Shown here: positions 63,968 to 64,000 of the stretch, in pieces | Numbering within the stretch: position 1 is the first letter of the stretch | Layout: the number at the start of each line of letters is the position of its first letter | Source: Stutzerimonas sp. S1 | Lineage (GTDB): Bacteria; Pseudomonadota; Gammaproteobacteria; Pseudomonadales; Pseudomonadaceae | Direction of reading: 5' to 3' | NCBI RefSeq assembly: GCF_025966695.1 | Contig: NZ_JAOEIY010000007.1 | Coordinates: forward strand, 300,652 to 364,651 | DNA length: 64,000 nt | Program-made: the position numbers and the translations under genes | Notes under the pieces: generated by a model | What the model was told of the DNA's origin: nothing | The model's input: the letters and a program-made list of their open reading frames with translations, nothing else | Databases searched by the model: none

Positions 63968-64000
63968 GCGCACCACTTCCGGCGCAGTCCTTAAGTAAAA

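Overview
The window is one contiguous stretch of a gamma-proteobacterial chromosome, most likely Pseudomonas/Stutzerimonas (the P. stutzeri group). Supporting points are the generally high GC content, EF-P with an Arg32 modification site next to an EarP-type rhamnosyltransferase, a class II DAHP synthase, an RssB/RssC pair beside transaldolase, a PA2817-like protein beside FadE, and a benR-benABCDK-catBCA-benE-benF benzoate cluster. The order queF, DUF4404, mlaA, PilZ, rssB, rssC, tal, dusA matches what I recall of the P. aeruginosa PA2806-PA2795 region. No insertion sequence, prophage, CRISPR array or tRNA was seen.

Layout. 0-13.9 kb is housekeeping: a cut-off metallo-beta-lactamase-fold gene, a MacAB/Lol-like ABC operon, a ZIP transporter, a MotA/MotB-like pair, a renalase-like flavoprotein, the 4.5S RNA, earP and efp, a DASS anion symporter, a class II DAHP synthase and a spermidine synthase-like protein. 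13.9-16.7 kb has a chemotaxis-receptor remnant, a REP-like hairpin, the RNA helicase deaD behind a long structured leader, and ihfB. 16.8-33.6 kb is a surface polysaccharide (O-antigen type) cluster: wzz, a decayed metallo-beta-lactamase-fold gene, wecB and wecC, an AT-rich wzy-wzx-acyltransferase block, a two-domain oxidoreductase, a heparinase-family protein, one GT4 glycosyltransferase, and pglC/pglD/pglE-like genes with a wbpM-like dehydratase. The last four suggest a bacillosamine-type initiating sugar.

33.8-45.3 kb returns to conserved core genes (fadE, an ABC-2 exporter, queF, mlaA, PilZ, rssB/rssC, tal, dusA). 45.6-50.8 kb holds a small cupin/CMD/SDR operon facing a winged-helix TPR regulator across a strong inverted repeat, then a membrane diguanylate cyclase. 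50.8-51.9 kb is a CapA-family gene. 52.3-63.9 kb is the full benzoate-to-muconolactone branch of the beta-ketoadipate pathway: porin, two inner-membrane transporters, dioxygenase, dehydrogenase, catechol 1,2-dioxygenase, cycloisomerase and isomerase, under an AraC/XylS-type activator whose binding sites are visible before benA. The last 60 bases carry a strong promoter resembling a ribosomal RNA promoter.

The most interesting non-coding signals are a perfect 10-bp inverted repeat that would hide the deaD start codon, an Anr/FNR-type box before benR, the XylS/Pm-like architecture of the benA promoter, and a 25-bp inverted repeat in the SDR/regulator divergent region.
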